Shown here: piece by piece, positions 1 to 7,174 of the stretch
How the letters are laid out: each line of letters opens with the position of its first letter
Position numbering within the stretch: the stretch's first letter is position 1
DNA from: CAIQQQ01 sp037445025
Lineage (GTDB): Bacteria > Pseudomonadota > Alphaproteobacteria > Acetobacterales > Acetobacteraceae
Reading direction: 5' to 3'
NCBI GenBank assembly: GCA_037445025.1
Contig: JBBILI010000031.1
Coordinates: 1-64,000 of the forward strand
DNA length: 64,000 nucleotides
Program-made: the position numbers and the translations under genes
The notes under the pieces: model-generated
The model's database searches: none
What the model was told of the DNA's origin: nothing
The model's input: the letters and a program-made list of their open reading frames with translations, nothing else

Positions 1-1
1 G

Positions 2-115
2 GACAACTACGACGCAATCCTCCAGGCGTGCAAACATGCTTGGAACTTCCTCACCGATGACCCGGACCGCATTCGATCTATCGGCAAACGAGATTGGACA
101 ACGGTCAGCCGCTAG
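2..115 (+). pseudogene. C-terminal fragment of an IS630-type transposase
   Basis: Reading from base 2 gives 37 codons ending in TAG at 113-115. The peptide includes AWNFLTDDPDRIRSI and ends RDWTTVSR, which I recognise as the typical C-terminus of IS630-family DDE transposases. The catalytic part lies outside the window, so I cannot tell whether the element is intact. I found no convincing terminal inverted repeat or TA duplication after the stop. Confidence 0.7.
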
Positions 116-979
116 GGCCGTTGGTATGATATCATTCAATTTCATCTTGGCTTGAGCACGCGCAGGGCCAGTCCGGCGCGGTGGTCTGATGCTCGCCGAG
201 CTGGGATGCTTGGCGACCATGACACCTCGGGCAAGCTCGGAAATTATTAAATATTGGCCTCTCCAAGCGGCGTCATCGGCAGGGTGTTGGCGATCGTGGG
301 TGCACCTGGTCAAGCTTCTGATGATGATGCTGCCAGGCGTGGCGCTGACGAGCATAGGTGCGCCTGGTCGAGCTGCTGGTGGTGCTGCTGCCAGGCGTGG
401 CGCTTGCGGGCGCGGTGCGCCCGGTCTAGCTGCCGGTGGCGGTGGTGCAAGGCGTGACGCTGGTGATCGTGCTGCACCTGGTCGAGCTGGCGGTGATGAT
501 GCCGCGAGTCGTGGCGCTGGCGAGCGTGGTGCACCTGGTCAAGCTGCTGCCGGCGGTGCCGCTAGATAAGGTGCATCCCTGTTCGTGGGTGCCGCTGGCG
601 ACCCGGGGAAGGCTCGCGGTGCTGCTGTTGAAGCAGGCCATACCCGCAAGACGACCAGCGGCCCGCCACCGTAGGACGCCGGTAGGATCACAGCCAAGCA
701 TGGTGACGCGGTGGCGGCACACGGTCGGACAGACCGGCCGAATTGTCGGACATATGGGCGGCGGTGTCGGACACGGCTTGCGGCGGCGGTTGGCGGATGA
801 TGTGCAGGCCGGTTGCGGGCGCGGCGTGGTCGAGCTACCGGCAGTGGTGCCGGCCGGAGTGGCGTCGGCGAGATGGAGTTTGTCAGAGGCTGCGTCGGCG
901 ACTGAGTGAAGTGGTATCCCGTTGGTATCCGGGCAGTTTCTCGACACCCTCGGAAGCCGTTGCAACCTCTTGAAAACAT
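116..979. other. 864-bp region without a credible gene
   Basis: No open frame here has a recognisable product. Apart from the 57-bp tandem repeat described separately (301-569), the only visible structure is an eight-base word, GTCGGACA, occurring three times between about 724 and 775. The position between a transposase tail and the 3' end of a tRNA suggests decayed mobile or island DNA; that is inference. Confidence 0.6.
301..569 (+). repeat. 57-bp tandem repeat, about 4.7 copies
   Basis: Units begin near 301, 359, 416, 473 and 530, each opening with a variant of TGCACCTGGTC. Spacing is 58, 57, 57 and 57 bases. 57 bases is 19 codons. Read in one phase the copies encode a degenerate hydrophobic repeat like V-H-L-V-K-L-L-M-M-M-L-P-G-V-A-L. 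The 58-base first unit shifts the frame, and copy 3 has an in-frame TAG. This looks like a formerly coding repeat in decay, or a non-coding minisatellite. Confidence 0.75.
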
Positions 980-1056
980 TGGCGCGCCCTGGTGGATTCG
1001 AACCACCGACCGACAGCTTAGAAGGCTGTTGCTCTATCCAACTGAGCTAAGGGCGC
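980..1056 (-). tRNA. tRNA-Arg (anticodon TCT)
   Basis: The minus strand folds as a 77-nt cloverleaf. The acceptor GCGCCCT pairs with the 3' strand, the anticodon stem-loop is ACAGC-CTTCTAA-GCTGT, the T-arm contains GGTTCGAATCC, and the 3' CCA is encoded at 982-980. The TCT anticodon reads AGA. Its 3' end faces the gene-poor region at 1-979, the usual geometry of an integration site. Confidence 0.95.
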
Positions 1057-1064
1057 AAACCGGT

Positions 1065-1373
1065 TCAATGGGTCCAGTTCTCGGACCGGCCGAACTTGAA
1101 GTTGTCCGCATAGGATTTCGGCTTGACGCGGCGGACATGCGGCAGTTCGAGATCATAGACGATGCCCTCCCGCTCGGCATAGGCCACCGCCTCCTCACGC
1201 GTCGGGAATTTCAGCCGCACCTGCGCCTGCGTGTCGTCGCTGCCGATCCAGCCCATCAGCGGGTCGGCGCGGCGGGCCGAGGCGGGGGCGTAGTCCAGCA
1301 CCCATTCATGCAACGCGGCGCCGGACTGCATGGCGCTGCGGGGCTGCTGGTAGATGCGTGCGCGGGCCGGCAT
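1065..1373 (-). CDS. NADH dehydrogenase complex I accessory subunit, NDUFS4-like
   Basis: The 102-residue protein matches the ETC complex I subunit family (PF04800, NDUFS4-like), an accessory subunit shared by alphaproteobacteria and mitochondria and located on the peripheral arm of complex I. Typical features are the N-terminal A-R-I-Y-Q segment followed by M-Q-S-G, the W-V-L-D-Y strand near residue 25, a central M-G-W-I-G-S with F-x-T-R-E-E-A-V-A-Y-A, and the C-terminal K-S-Y-A-D-N-F motif. Length is normal for the bacterial family. It stands alone between two tRNA genes, away from any nuo operon, as is usual. I am confident of the family; the role comes from homologues. Confidence 0.88.
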   Translation of the reverse strand: MPARARIYQQPRSAMQSGAALHEWVLDYAPASARRADPLMGWIGSDDTQAQVRLKFPTREEAVAYAEREGIVYDLELPHVRRVKPKSYADNFKFGRSENWTH

Positions 1374-1394
1374 GACGTGCGTCCTTCGAATCAG

Positions 1395-1471
1395 TGGTCG
1401 GGGCGAGAGGATTCGAACCTCCGGCCCTCTGCTCCCAAAGCAGATGCGCTACCAGGCTGCGCCACGCCCCG
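1395..1471 (-). tRNA. tRNA-Pro (anticodon TGG)
   Basis: The minus strand gives a 77-nt cloverleaf beginning CGGGGCG. The anticodon stem-loop is CTGCT-TTGGGAG-type with TGG as anticodon, the T-arm contains GGTTCGAATCC, and an encoded CCA closes the gene at 1397-1395. The acceptor stem CGGGGCG/CGCCCCG pairs fully. Confidence 0.95.
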
Positions 1472-1517
1472 CCACCGGGGGAACCTATGAGCCCGCACCC
1501 TTCGTTGCAAGCTTTCG

Positions 1518-2006
1518 TCAGGGTGCCGTGCCGAACAGGCGCTGCTCCACCTTGTCGCCCACGCGGATGTCGAGCTTCTCGGCCGTGCCGGCGGCGATCT
1601 CGACCGTGGCGCGTACCGGCACCACGCTGTCGATCACCGCCAGGCTCTGCGGCACGGTGTTTTCGGCGATATGGGCGATGGTGCCGTCCTGGGCGATGAA
1701 CAGCATGTCCAGCGGCGCGATGGTGTTGCGCATCCACATCTGGCTCTGCCGCGGCACGCCCCAGTCGAACAGCATGCCGGTGCCGTCGGGCACGCTGGGG
1801 CGGAACATCAGGCCGATGGTCTGCTGCGCCTGGGTCAGCGCCATCTCCACCTCGAAGCTCAGCTTGCGGCCGTCATGGGTGACGATGACCATCTTCTCGG
1901 TCGGCAGCTTCGGCTGGGCCGTGGTGGGATTGTTGAGGTCCTGCGCCAGGGCGGGCACGGCGAGAGCAAGGGCAAGGGCTGCGAACAGCGTGCGGCGGGC
2001 GATCAT
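1518..2006 (-). CDS. DUF192 family exported protein
   Basis: The 162-residue protein has a signal peptide of about 22 residues ending ALA-QD, then one DUF192 domain. Family hallmarks are visible: Q-Q-x-x-G-L-M-F-R near residue 65, then G-M-L-F-D-W, M-W-M-R-N-T and L-D-M-L-F-I. The function of DUF192 is not established; the proteins are small, periplasmic or lipid-anchored beta-rich domains. Its ATG overlaps the stop of the upstream deacetylase gene as ATGA, so it is the third gene of a translationally coupled operon. A link to either neighbour's substrate is inference only. Confidence 0.85.
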   Translation of the reverse strand: MIARRTLFAALALALAVPALAQDLNNPTTAQPKLPTEKMVIVTHDGRKLSFEVEMALTQAQQTIGLMFRPSVPDGTGMLFDWGVPRQSQMWMRNTIAPLDMLFIAQDGTIAHIAENTVPQSLAVIDSVVPVRATVEIAAGTAEKLDIRVGDKVEQRLFGTAP

Positions 2007-3127
2007 GCGGGGACCTCGGACAGAGTTTGTTCGACCAGGCGGTGGATCGTGTCGCGCACCGGGCCCTCCCGCGGCGCGTCGCGCAGCGTGGTGAACCAGT
2101 GCGCCGGCGGATTGCGCCCGGCGGCACGGTTGTAGACCAGGGCGCGCAGCACTGTCTCTGCCTGCGGCGTGGTGCGGTCGGGGATCGAGATGTCGTTCAG
2201 CGTGGCCCAGATGCCGGCCCAGCAGCGGGCCACGGTGTACGGGTTGTAGCCGCCGCCGCCGACCACGACGAGGCGGGGGGCGAGGTCGCGGATCGCGCGC
2301 ACCACCGCCCAGTAGGCGTTGTTGGACAGCGAGAGCTTTGCCAGCGGGTCCTCCTCCAGCGAGTCGGCACCGGATTGCAGCAGGATCGCCTGCGGGCGGA
2401 AGGCCCGGATCAGCGGCAGCACCGCCTGCTCCATCAGCACGCGGTGCTCGGTGTCGTTCAGCCCCTGCGGCACCGGCAGGTTGCGGGCCTGGCCGCCGGC
2501 GCGGTCGTGCACCGGCCCGGTGTTCGGCCAGCGCCCGGCCTCGTGCAGGCTGATGGTGAGCACCCGGTCGTCGCTGTGAAACGCGTCCTGCACGCCGTCG
2601 CCGTGATGGGCGTCGATGTCGAGATAGACGATGCGCTCCAGCCCCTGGTCGAGCCATTGCAGGATGCCGAGCACGGGGTCGTTGAGGAAGCAGAAGCCGC
2701 TGGCGCGATCGGGCCTCCCGTGATGGGTGCCGCCGCCGGGGCAATGCACGATGCCGCCTTGCGCGGTGAGCTGCGTGGCCAGCATCACCCCACCGGCGGA
2801 GGTGGCGGGCCTGCGGAACACCTCGCGATAGACCGGGTTGCCGTCGGCGCCGATGCGGAACCGGGCGCGGTCCGCGTCCGACACGCCCTGCTCCGCCTCG
2901 GCGCGCTTGAGGGCGGCGAGATAGTCCGGCGTGTGGAACCGCAGGATCTCGGCGTCCGTCGCCATCGGCGCCACGCGGAACCGGTCGGGATCGAGCCAGC
3001 CCATCGCCGCCACCAGATCGGTGCAGGTGGAGACGCGCGGGATAGCCAGCGGGTGCTTCGCGCCGTAGGTCGAGCCCCGGTAGATCTCGCTGCCGATGTA
3101 GAGCGGCCGCGCCAGGCCCTGGCTCAC
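2003..3127 (-). CDS. Histone deacetylase-like amidohydrolase (AcuC type)
   Basis: This 374-residue protein belongs to the zinc-dependent HDAC/AcuC/AphA superfamily, which removes acetyl groups from lysines or polyamines. The paired histidines H135-H136 (G-T-H-H) match the catalytic dyad. D-I-D-A-H-H-G-D-G-V at 170-179 supplies zinc ligands D172 and H174, and a later S-G-A-D and G-G-G-G-Y-N provide the third ligand and the tyrosine loop. The start is a GTG at 3127 whose GTGA overlaps the stop of the upstream SDR; the open frame extends further upstream but lacks support. The stop overlaps the DUF192 start. An AcuC-like acetoin or protein deacetylase role is possible; the substrate cannot be read from sequence. 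Confidence 0.85.
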   Translation of the reverse strand: MSQGLARPLYIGSEIYRGSTYGAKHPLAIPRVSTCTDLVAAMGWLDPDRFRVAPMATDAEILRFHTPDYLAALKRAEAEQGVSDADRARFRIGADGNPVYREVFRRPATSAGGVMLATQLTAQGGIVHCPGGGTHHGRPDRASGFCFLNDPVLGILQWLDQGLERIVYLDIDAHHGDGVQDAFHSDDRVLTISLHEAGRWPNTGPVHDRAGGQARNLPVPQGLNDTEHRVLMEQAVLPLIRAFRPQAILLQSGADSLEEDPLAKLSLSNNAYWAVVRAIRDLAPRLVVVGGGGYNPYTVARCWAGIWATLNDISIPDRTTPQAETVLRALVYNRAAGRNPPAHWFTTLRDAPREGPVRDTIHRLVEQTLSEVPA

Positions 3128-3879
3128 GCCCGGGAGCAATACCCGCCATCCACGGGAATCGCAGCCCCGGTGACGAAGTTGGAGGCGGCGGAGGCCAGGA
3201 ACACCGCGGTGCCGGCGAGGTCGGACGGCTCGCCCCAGCGCGCGGCCGGGGTGCGCGCCAGCACCGCCTCGTTGAGGCCCGGCACCTGCGCCTTGGCGCC
3301 GGCGGTGAGGTCGGTGGTGATCCAGCCCGGCAGGATGGTGTTGACCTGGATGTTGTCCGGCGCCCAGGCGGTGGCCAGCGCCTTGGACAGGTTCATGATG
3401 CCGCCCTTGGAGGCCGCATAGGGAATGGCATAGGGCGAGCCGAACAGCGACATCACCGAGCCGATGTTGATGATCTTGCCCGCACCCTGCTCCTTCATCG
3501 TGGCATAGACGGCCTGGGAGGCCAGGAAGGCCGAGGTCAGGTTGGTGTCCATCACCATGTGCCACTCGGCCTCGCTGAGGTCCTGCGGCGGCTTGCGCAC
3601 GGTGGTGCCGGCGTTGTTGACCAGGATGTCGAGCCGGCCGAACGCCGCCAGGGTCTGCTCCAGCATCTCCTGGCAGGCCGGCTTCTGCGTCACATCCGCG
3701 GTGATGAAGATCGCATCCCCGCCCAGCGCGGCCAGCGCCTCGGCCGCCTTGTCCGGATTGCGGCCGGCGATGGCGATCTTCGCCCCCGCATCGCGCAGGC
3801 CGATCGCCATGCCGAGGCCGATGCCGCCGTTGCCGCCGGTGACCAGCGCCACGCGGCCGGTGAGATCAAACAGGGACAT
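3124..3879 (-). CDS. Short-chain dehydrogenase/reductase
   Basis: Classical SDR of 251 residues, NAD(P)-dependent. The Rossmann glycine motif T-G-G-N-G-G-I-G lies at residues 14-21, N-N-A-G near 88, the catalytic Ser around 140, and Y-A-A-S-K near 153-157. The C-terminus has the common F-V-T-G-A-A-I-P-V-D-G-G. Overall style resembles gluconate 5-dehydrogenase/KduD or 3-oxoacyl reductase types, but the substrate cannot be decided. It is the first gene of a three-gene operon with the HDAC-like and DUF192 genes, joined by 4-base overlaps. Confidence 0.85.
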   Translation of the reverse strand: MSLFDLTGRVALVTGGNGGIGLGMAIGLRDAGAKIAIAGRNPDKAAEALAALGGDAIFITADVTQKPACQEMLEQTLAAFGRLDILVNNAGTTVRKPPQDLSEAEWHMVMDTNLTSAFLASQAVYATMKEQGAGKIINIGSVMSLFGSPYAIPYAASKGGIMNLSKALATAWAPDNIQVNTILPGWITTDLTAGAKAQVPGLNEAVLARTPAARWGEPSDLAGTAVFLASAASNFVTGAAIPVDGGYCSRA

Positions 3880-3987
3880 GGACGTGGTTCTCCTGAGCTT
3901 GCCTTGGGTGTTGGCAGCACTCTACGCACAGTCGATGCTGAAGCTCCAACGCGTGACGATTCGGGGCCGGACGGAGAGGTTCGCCGC

Positions 3988-5940
3988 ATGCAAAGCCTGT
4001 TCGCCGCCGCAATCGTCGTCATGGTGGCGCTCGCCAGCACCCTGCTGCTGCGCCAGCGTTATTCGCTGCAGCGCTCGCAGGCGGTGCTGCGCGGCACGCT
4101 GGAGAATATCAGCCAGGGCATCATCATGACCGACCCGCAGGGCCGTGTCGCGGTGATCAACCCCCAGGCCATCGCCCTGCTGGAGCTGCCGCCCGATCTC
4201 GCTGCCGCCGGACAGTCCTGGCATGCGCTGAACTCCTGGCTCGCCTCGCAGCAGCGTTTCAACCCGCTCGCGACCGAGGAGGTCGATCCCGGCTGTGAGG
4301 TCCTGCTGCGCGCCGACGGCCATGCGCTCGAAATCCGCACCAGCACGCTGGCCGACGGCAGCGCGGTGCGCACCTACACCGACGTCACCACCAGGCGGGC
4401 CACCGAGCAGAACCTCTCCCAGGCCCGCGACGCCGCCGAGGCCGCCGGCCGCGCCCGCTCGGACTTCCTGGCCGTGATGAGCCACGAGATCCGCACCCCG
4501 ATGAACGGCATCATCGGCATGAGCGGCCTGCTGCTCGACACGCCCGCCGGCACGCCGCTCGGCCCCACCGAGCGGCACTACCTCCGCGTGATCCTGGACA
4601 GCGGCGAGCACCTGCTGAACCTGATCAACGACATCCTGGACTTCTCCCGCCTCGAGGCCGGACGCGTGCAGCTGGAGGAGACCGCGTTCGACATCCGCGG
4701 CGTGGTCCGCTCGGCGCTCGACCTGCTGGAGGCCGAGGCGCACGGCAAGGGCCTCAGCCTCGAGGTCAGCTTCAGCGATGACGTGCCGCTGCGCGCCGGC
4801 GGCGACCCCGGCCGGCTGCGCCAGGTGCTGCTCAACCTCGTCGGCAACGCCATCAAGTTCACCAAGCAAGGTTGCGTGCAGGTGGAGGCCACGCTGCTGG
4901 CCAACCAATCCGGTCAGATCACGCTCGGTTTCGCCGTCCGCGACACCGGCATCGGCATGGCGCCCGATGTGCTGGAACGGCTGTTCCACGAATTCACCCA
5001 GGGCGACGGCTCGATCTCGCGCCGCTTCGGCGGCAGCGGACTGGGCCTTGCCATCTCGCGCCGGCTGATCGAGCGGATGGGCGGCACCATCGCGGTCGAG
5101 AGCAAGGCGGGCGAAGGCAGCGTGTTCCGCTTCGACGTGAAGCTGCGCGCCCGCCGTGCCACCGACGGACGGCCCAGGGCCGAGGGCGATCGCCGCAATC
5201 GCCAGCCTTTGCCCACGCCGCCGCCGGTGGCGCCCGATGCGGCGCTGAACGTGCTGGTGGCCGAGGACAACGCCACCAACCGTCTCGTCGTCACCCGCAT
5301 GCTCGAACGGCTGGGCCATCGCGTGACTGCCGTCACCAACGGGCGCGAGGCGCTGGACATCGTGCAGACGCAGCCCTTCCACCTCGTGCTGATGGACGTG
5401 ATGATGCCCGAGATGGACGGGCTGACCGCGACGCGCGAGATCCGCGCCCTGCCCGCGCCGGTGGGGCTGATCCCCATCATCGGCCTGACCGCCAACGCCA
5501 TGCGCGCCGACGAGGCGGCGTGCCGCAACGCCGGCATGAGCGGCTTCGCTACCAAGCCGATCCAGGCGCGGCGCCTGTCCGAGGTGATCGAGCAGGCCTT
5601 TGCGCCGGTGTCCCCCAACCGGCCACGCCGGTCGGAAAGCCGCGTGTTCGACGCGGCGGTGCTCGATGCCCTCGTGATCAGCCAGGGCGAGGCGGCCACG
5701 CAGGCGCGTGTGGACGGCTTCGTCGCCGGCACCCCGGCCCGCGTGGCGGCGCTGCGCGCGGGCCGGCAGGACCACGCGGCGCTGGCGGAGGAATGCGCGT
5801 CACTGGGGCTGATGCGCACCGCGCGCCATGCGCTTGATCTCGCGGAGGATCCGAATGACGGCACGGTGGAAGGGCTGGTGGAGGAACTGCTGGTGGGGGT
5901 GGACGAGCTGCGCAGCTGGAGGCCGCCACTGGTAAGGTAA
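3988..5940 (+). CDS. Hybrid sensor histidine kinase with receiver and degenerate HPt-like tail
   Basis: The 650-residue protein starts at the ATG at 3988, preceded by GGAGAGG. Order: one N-terminal membrane segment (about 4-22), a PAS-like sensor (about 35-125), a HisKA domain with phospho-acceptor H166 in S-H-E-I-R-T-P, a HATPase with G-x-G-I-G-M and a G-S-G-L-G-L box, a receiver domain with phospho-acceptor D470 in L-M-D-V-M-M-P, then a roughly 95-residue helical tail. The tail resembles an HPt domain, but around residues 600-607, where a histidine motif is expected, it reads A-E-E-C-A-S-L-G. No cognate response regulator lies nearby, so output must come from elsewhere. AT-rich repeat DNA begins directly after the stop. 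Confidence 0.88.
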   Translation: MQSLFAAAIVVMVALASTLLLRQRYSLQRSQAVLRGTLENISQGIIMTDPQGRVAVINPQAIALLELPPDLAAAGQSWHALNSWLASQQRFNPLATEEVDPGCEVLLRADGHALEIRTSTLADGSAVRTYTDVTTRRATEQNLSQARDAAEAAGRARSDFLAVMSHEIRTPMNGIIGMSGLLLDTPAGTPLGPTERHYLRVILDSGEHLLNLINDILDFSRLEAGRVQLEETAFDIRGVVRSALDLLEAEAHGKGLSLEVSFSDDVPLRAGGDPGRLRQVLLNLVGNAIKFTKQGCVQVEATLLANQSGQITLGFAVRDTGIGMAPDVLERLFHEFTQGDGSISRRFGGSGLGLAISRRLIERMGGTIAVESKAGEGSVFRFDVKLRARRATDGRPRAEGDRRNRQPLPTPPPVAPDAALNVLVAEDNATNRLVVTRMLERLGHRVTAVTNGREALDIVQTQPFHLVLMDVMMPEMDGLTATREIRALPAPVGLIPIIGLTANAMRADEAACRNAGMSGFATKPIQARRLSEVIEQAFAPVSPNRPRRSESRVFDAAVLDALVISQGEAATQARVDGFVAGTPARVAALRAGRQDHAALAEECASLGLMRTARHALDLAEDPNDGTVEGLVEELLVGVDELRSWRPPLVR

Positions 5941-6058
5941 AGAAAGGACTTCTTTTTTGAAGAAAAGAAGCAAAAGACTTTTGCTCGTCTGAGCGGAGCT
6001 TTTTCCGGACAAGGGCTTCAGCCGACAAGAAAAGTTCGTTTTTTCAAAAAGGAACCGC
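5941..6058. repeat. AT-rich paired-hairpin repeat, copy 1
   Basis: Begins at the stop of the histidine kinase gene. Left unit: CTTCTTTTTTGAAG-type hairpin followed by CAAAAGACTTTT. Right unit: the same word on the opposite strand, ending TTTCAAAAAGGAACCGCTT. About 45 bases of ordinary sequence separate them. It belongs to the family also at 15438, 40051, 56723 and 62806. Confidence 0.8.
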
Positions 6059-6119
6059 TTGCCTTGCCTTCGGCACGCGGCCATGCCCATGAATGCGCCA
6101 CGTTGCATCGGACCACACC

Positions 6120-7085
6120 ATGTCAGATACCTCCAGGATTATCACGCTCGCCACCCACAGTGGCAAGTTCCACTGCGACGAGGTGTTCGCCTACGCCACG
6201 CTGCGTCTGGCGCTGGGGCTGCACGCAGCGAGCGTCGATCATGTGCTGTTGCGCACCCGCAGGCCCGAGCTGATCGAGGCCGCCGACATCGTCTTTGACG
6301 TGGGCTTCGTGTTCGACGCCGCAGCCCAACGGTTCGACCACCACCAGCGCGGCGCACCGCTGCGCGCCGATGGCACGCCGTTCTCATCGGCCGGGCTGAT
6401 CTGGCAGGTCTACGGCGAACGCGCCGTGGCGCGCATGCTGCAGGACGCCACAGCGCACCGCTTCGCAACCGCCATCGCCGACGAGATCGACCAGACCGTG
6501 GTGCGGCGCATCGACGAGCTGGACAACGGCGTTGCAGCCGATGCCCCGATCCGGCGTGACTCGCTCAGCCTGGGCACGCTGGTGGGCGACTTCAATCCAG
6601 GCTGGGACGATCCGGCCGGCAGCGGGCCCACCGCCGGCGATGCCGCGTTCCAGGACGCGGCAGATCTGGTGGCCGGCGTGCTGCGCCGCCGCGTCGAGGA
6701 TCTGCGTGCCAGGCGCGCCGCCGAGGCCTTCGTGCTGGAAGCGCACCAGAACGCCGAGGATCCGCGCATCCTGGTGCTGGACCGCGGCATGCCCTGGAAG
6801 AACGTGGTGTTCTCACACGATCTGCCCGTGCTGTTCACGGTGTCGCCGGCCTCGAACGGCAACTGGATGCTGGACACGGTGCCGCCGGAGCCCGGCTCGT
6901 TCGCGCAGAAGCTGCCGCTGCCGGAAGCCTGGGCCGGATTGCCGGCCGAGGCGCTCGCCGAGGCGACCGGCGTGCCGGATGCCGTGTTCGTCCATCTGCG
7001 CCGCTTCGTGGCCGCTGCCAGGTCCCGCGACGGCGCTGTGGCGCTGGCGCGCAAGGTGCTTGCCAGCGAGATCCCGGCGACCTGA
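6120..7085 (+). CDS. MYG1-family (UPF0160) metal-dependent hydrolase
   Basis: The 321-residue protein matches the MYG1/UPF0160 family, DHH-like metal-dependent phosphoesterases; eukaryotic MYG1 is described as a 3'-5' RNA exonuclease. The N-terminal T-H-S-G-K-F-H-C-D-E at residues 12-21 and F-D-H-H-Q-R-G around 72-78 are the metal-binding signatures. W-K-N-V-V near residue 222 and a hydrophobic C-terminal region fit the family length. I chose the ATG at 6120 because homologues begin shortly before T-H-S-G; an in-frame ATG at 6093 would add nine residues. Neither start has a strong ribosome site. It is followed in the same direction by a SWIM-SNF2 helicase. Confidence 0.85.
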   Translation: MSDTSRIITLATHSGKFHCDEVFAYATLRLALGLHAASVDHVLLRTRRPELIEAADIVFDVGFVFDAAAQRFDHHQRGAPLRADGTPFSSAGLIWQVYGERAVARMLQDATAHRFATAIADEIDQTVVRRIDELDNGVAADAPIRRDSLSLGTLVGDFNPGWDDPAGSGPTAGDAAFQDAADLVAGVLRRRVEDLRARRAAEAFVLEAHQNAEDPRILVLDRGMPWKNVVFSHDLPVLFTVSPASNGNWMLDTVPPEPGSFAQKLPLPEAWAGLPAEALAEATGVPDAVFVHLRRFVAAARSRDGAVALARKVLASEIPAT

Positions 7086-7174
7086 TCACGCCATTCGGAC
7101 TCGGCGCGCATTGTCTGCTATGATCGCCGGCTGCCGAAGTCCGTCATTCCCACCGCGAAGGTTCCCCTGCCCTC

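Noticed and set aside
301..569. Possible CRISPR array
   Set aside because: Units are contiguous 57-base tandem copies without unique spacers, and there are no cas genes.
724..775. GTCGGACA triple repeat as a promoter or operator
   Set aside because: Only three short copies in decayed DNA with no adjacent gene.
426..965. 179-codon minus-strand frame in the gene-poor start
   Set aside because: Driven by the tandem repeat and compositional bias; Ser/Thr/Cys/Pro-rich without family resemblance.
3922..5775. 617-codon minus-strand frame opposite the histidine kinase
   Set aside because: No domain-like sequence; shadow of codon bias on the opposite strand.
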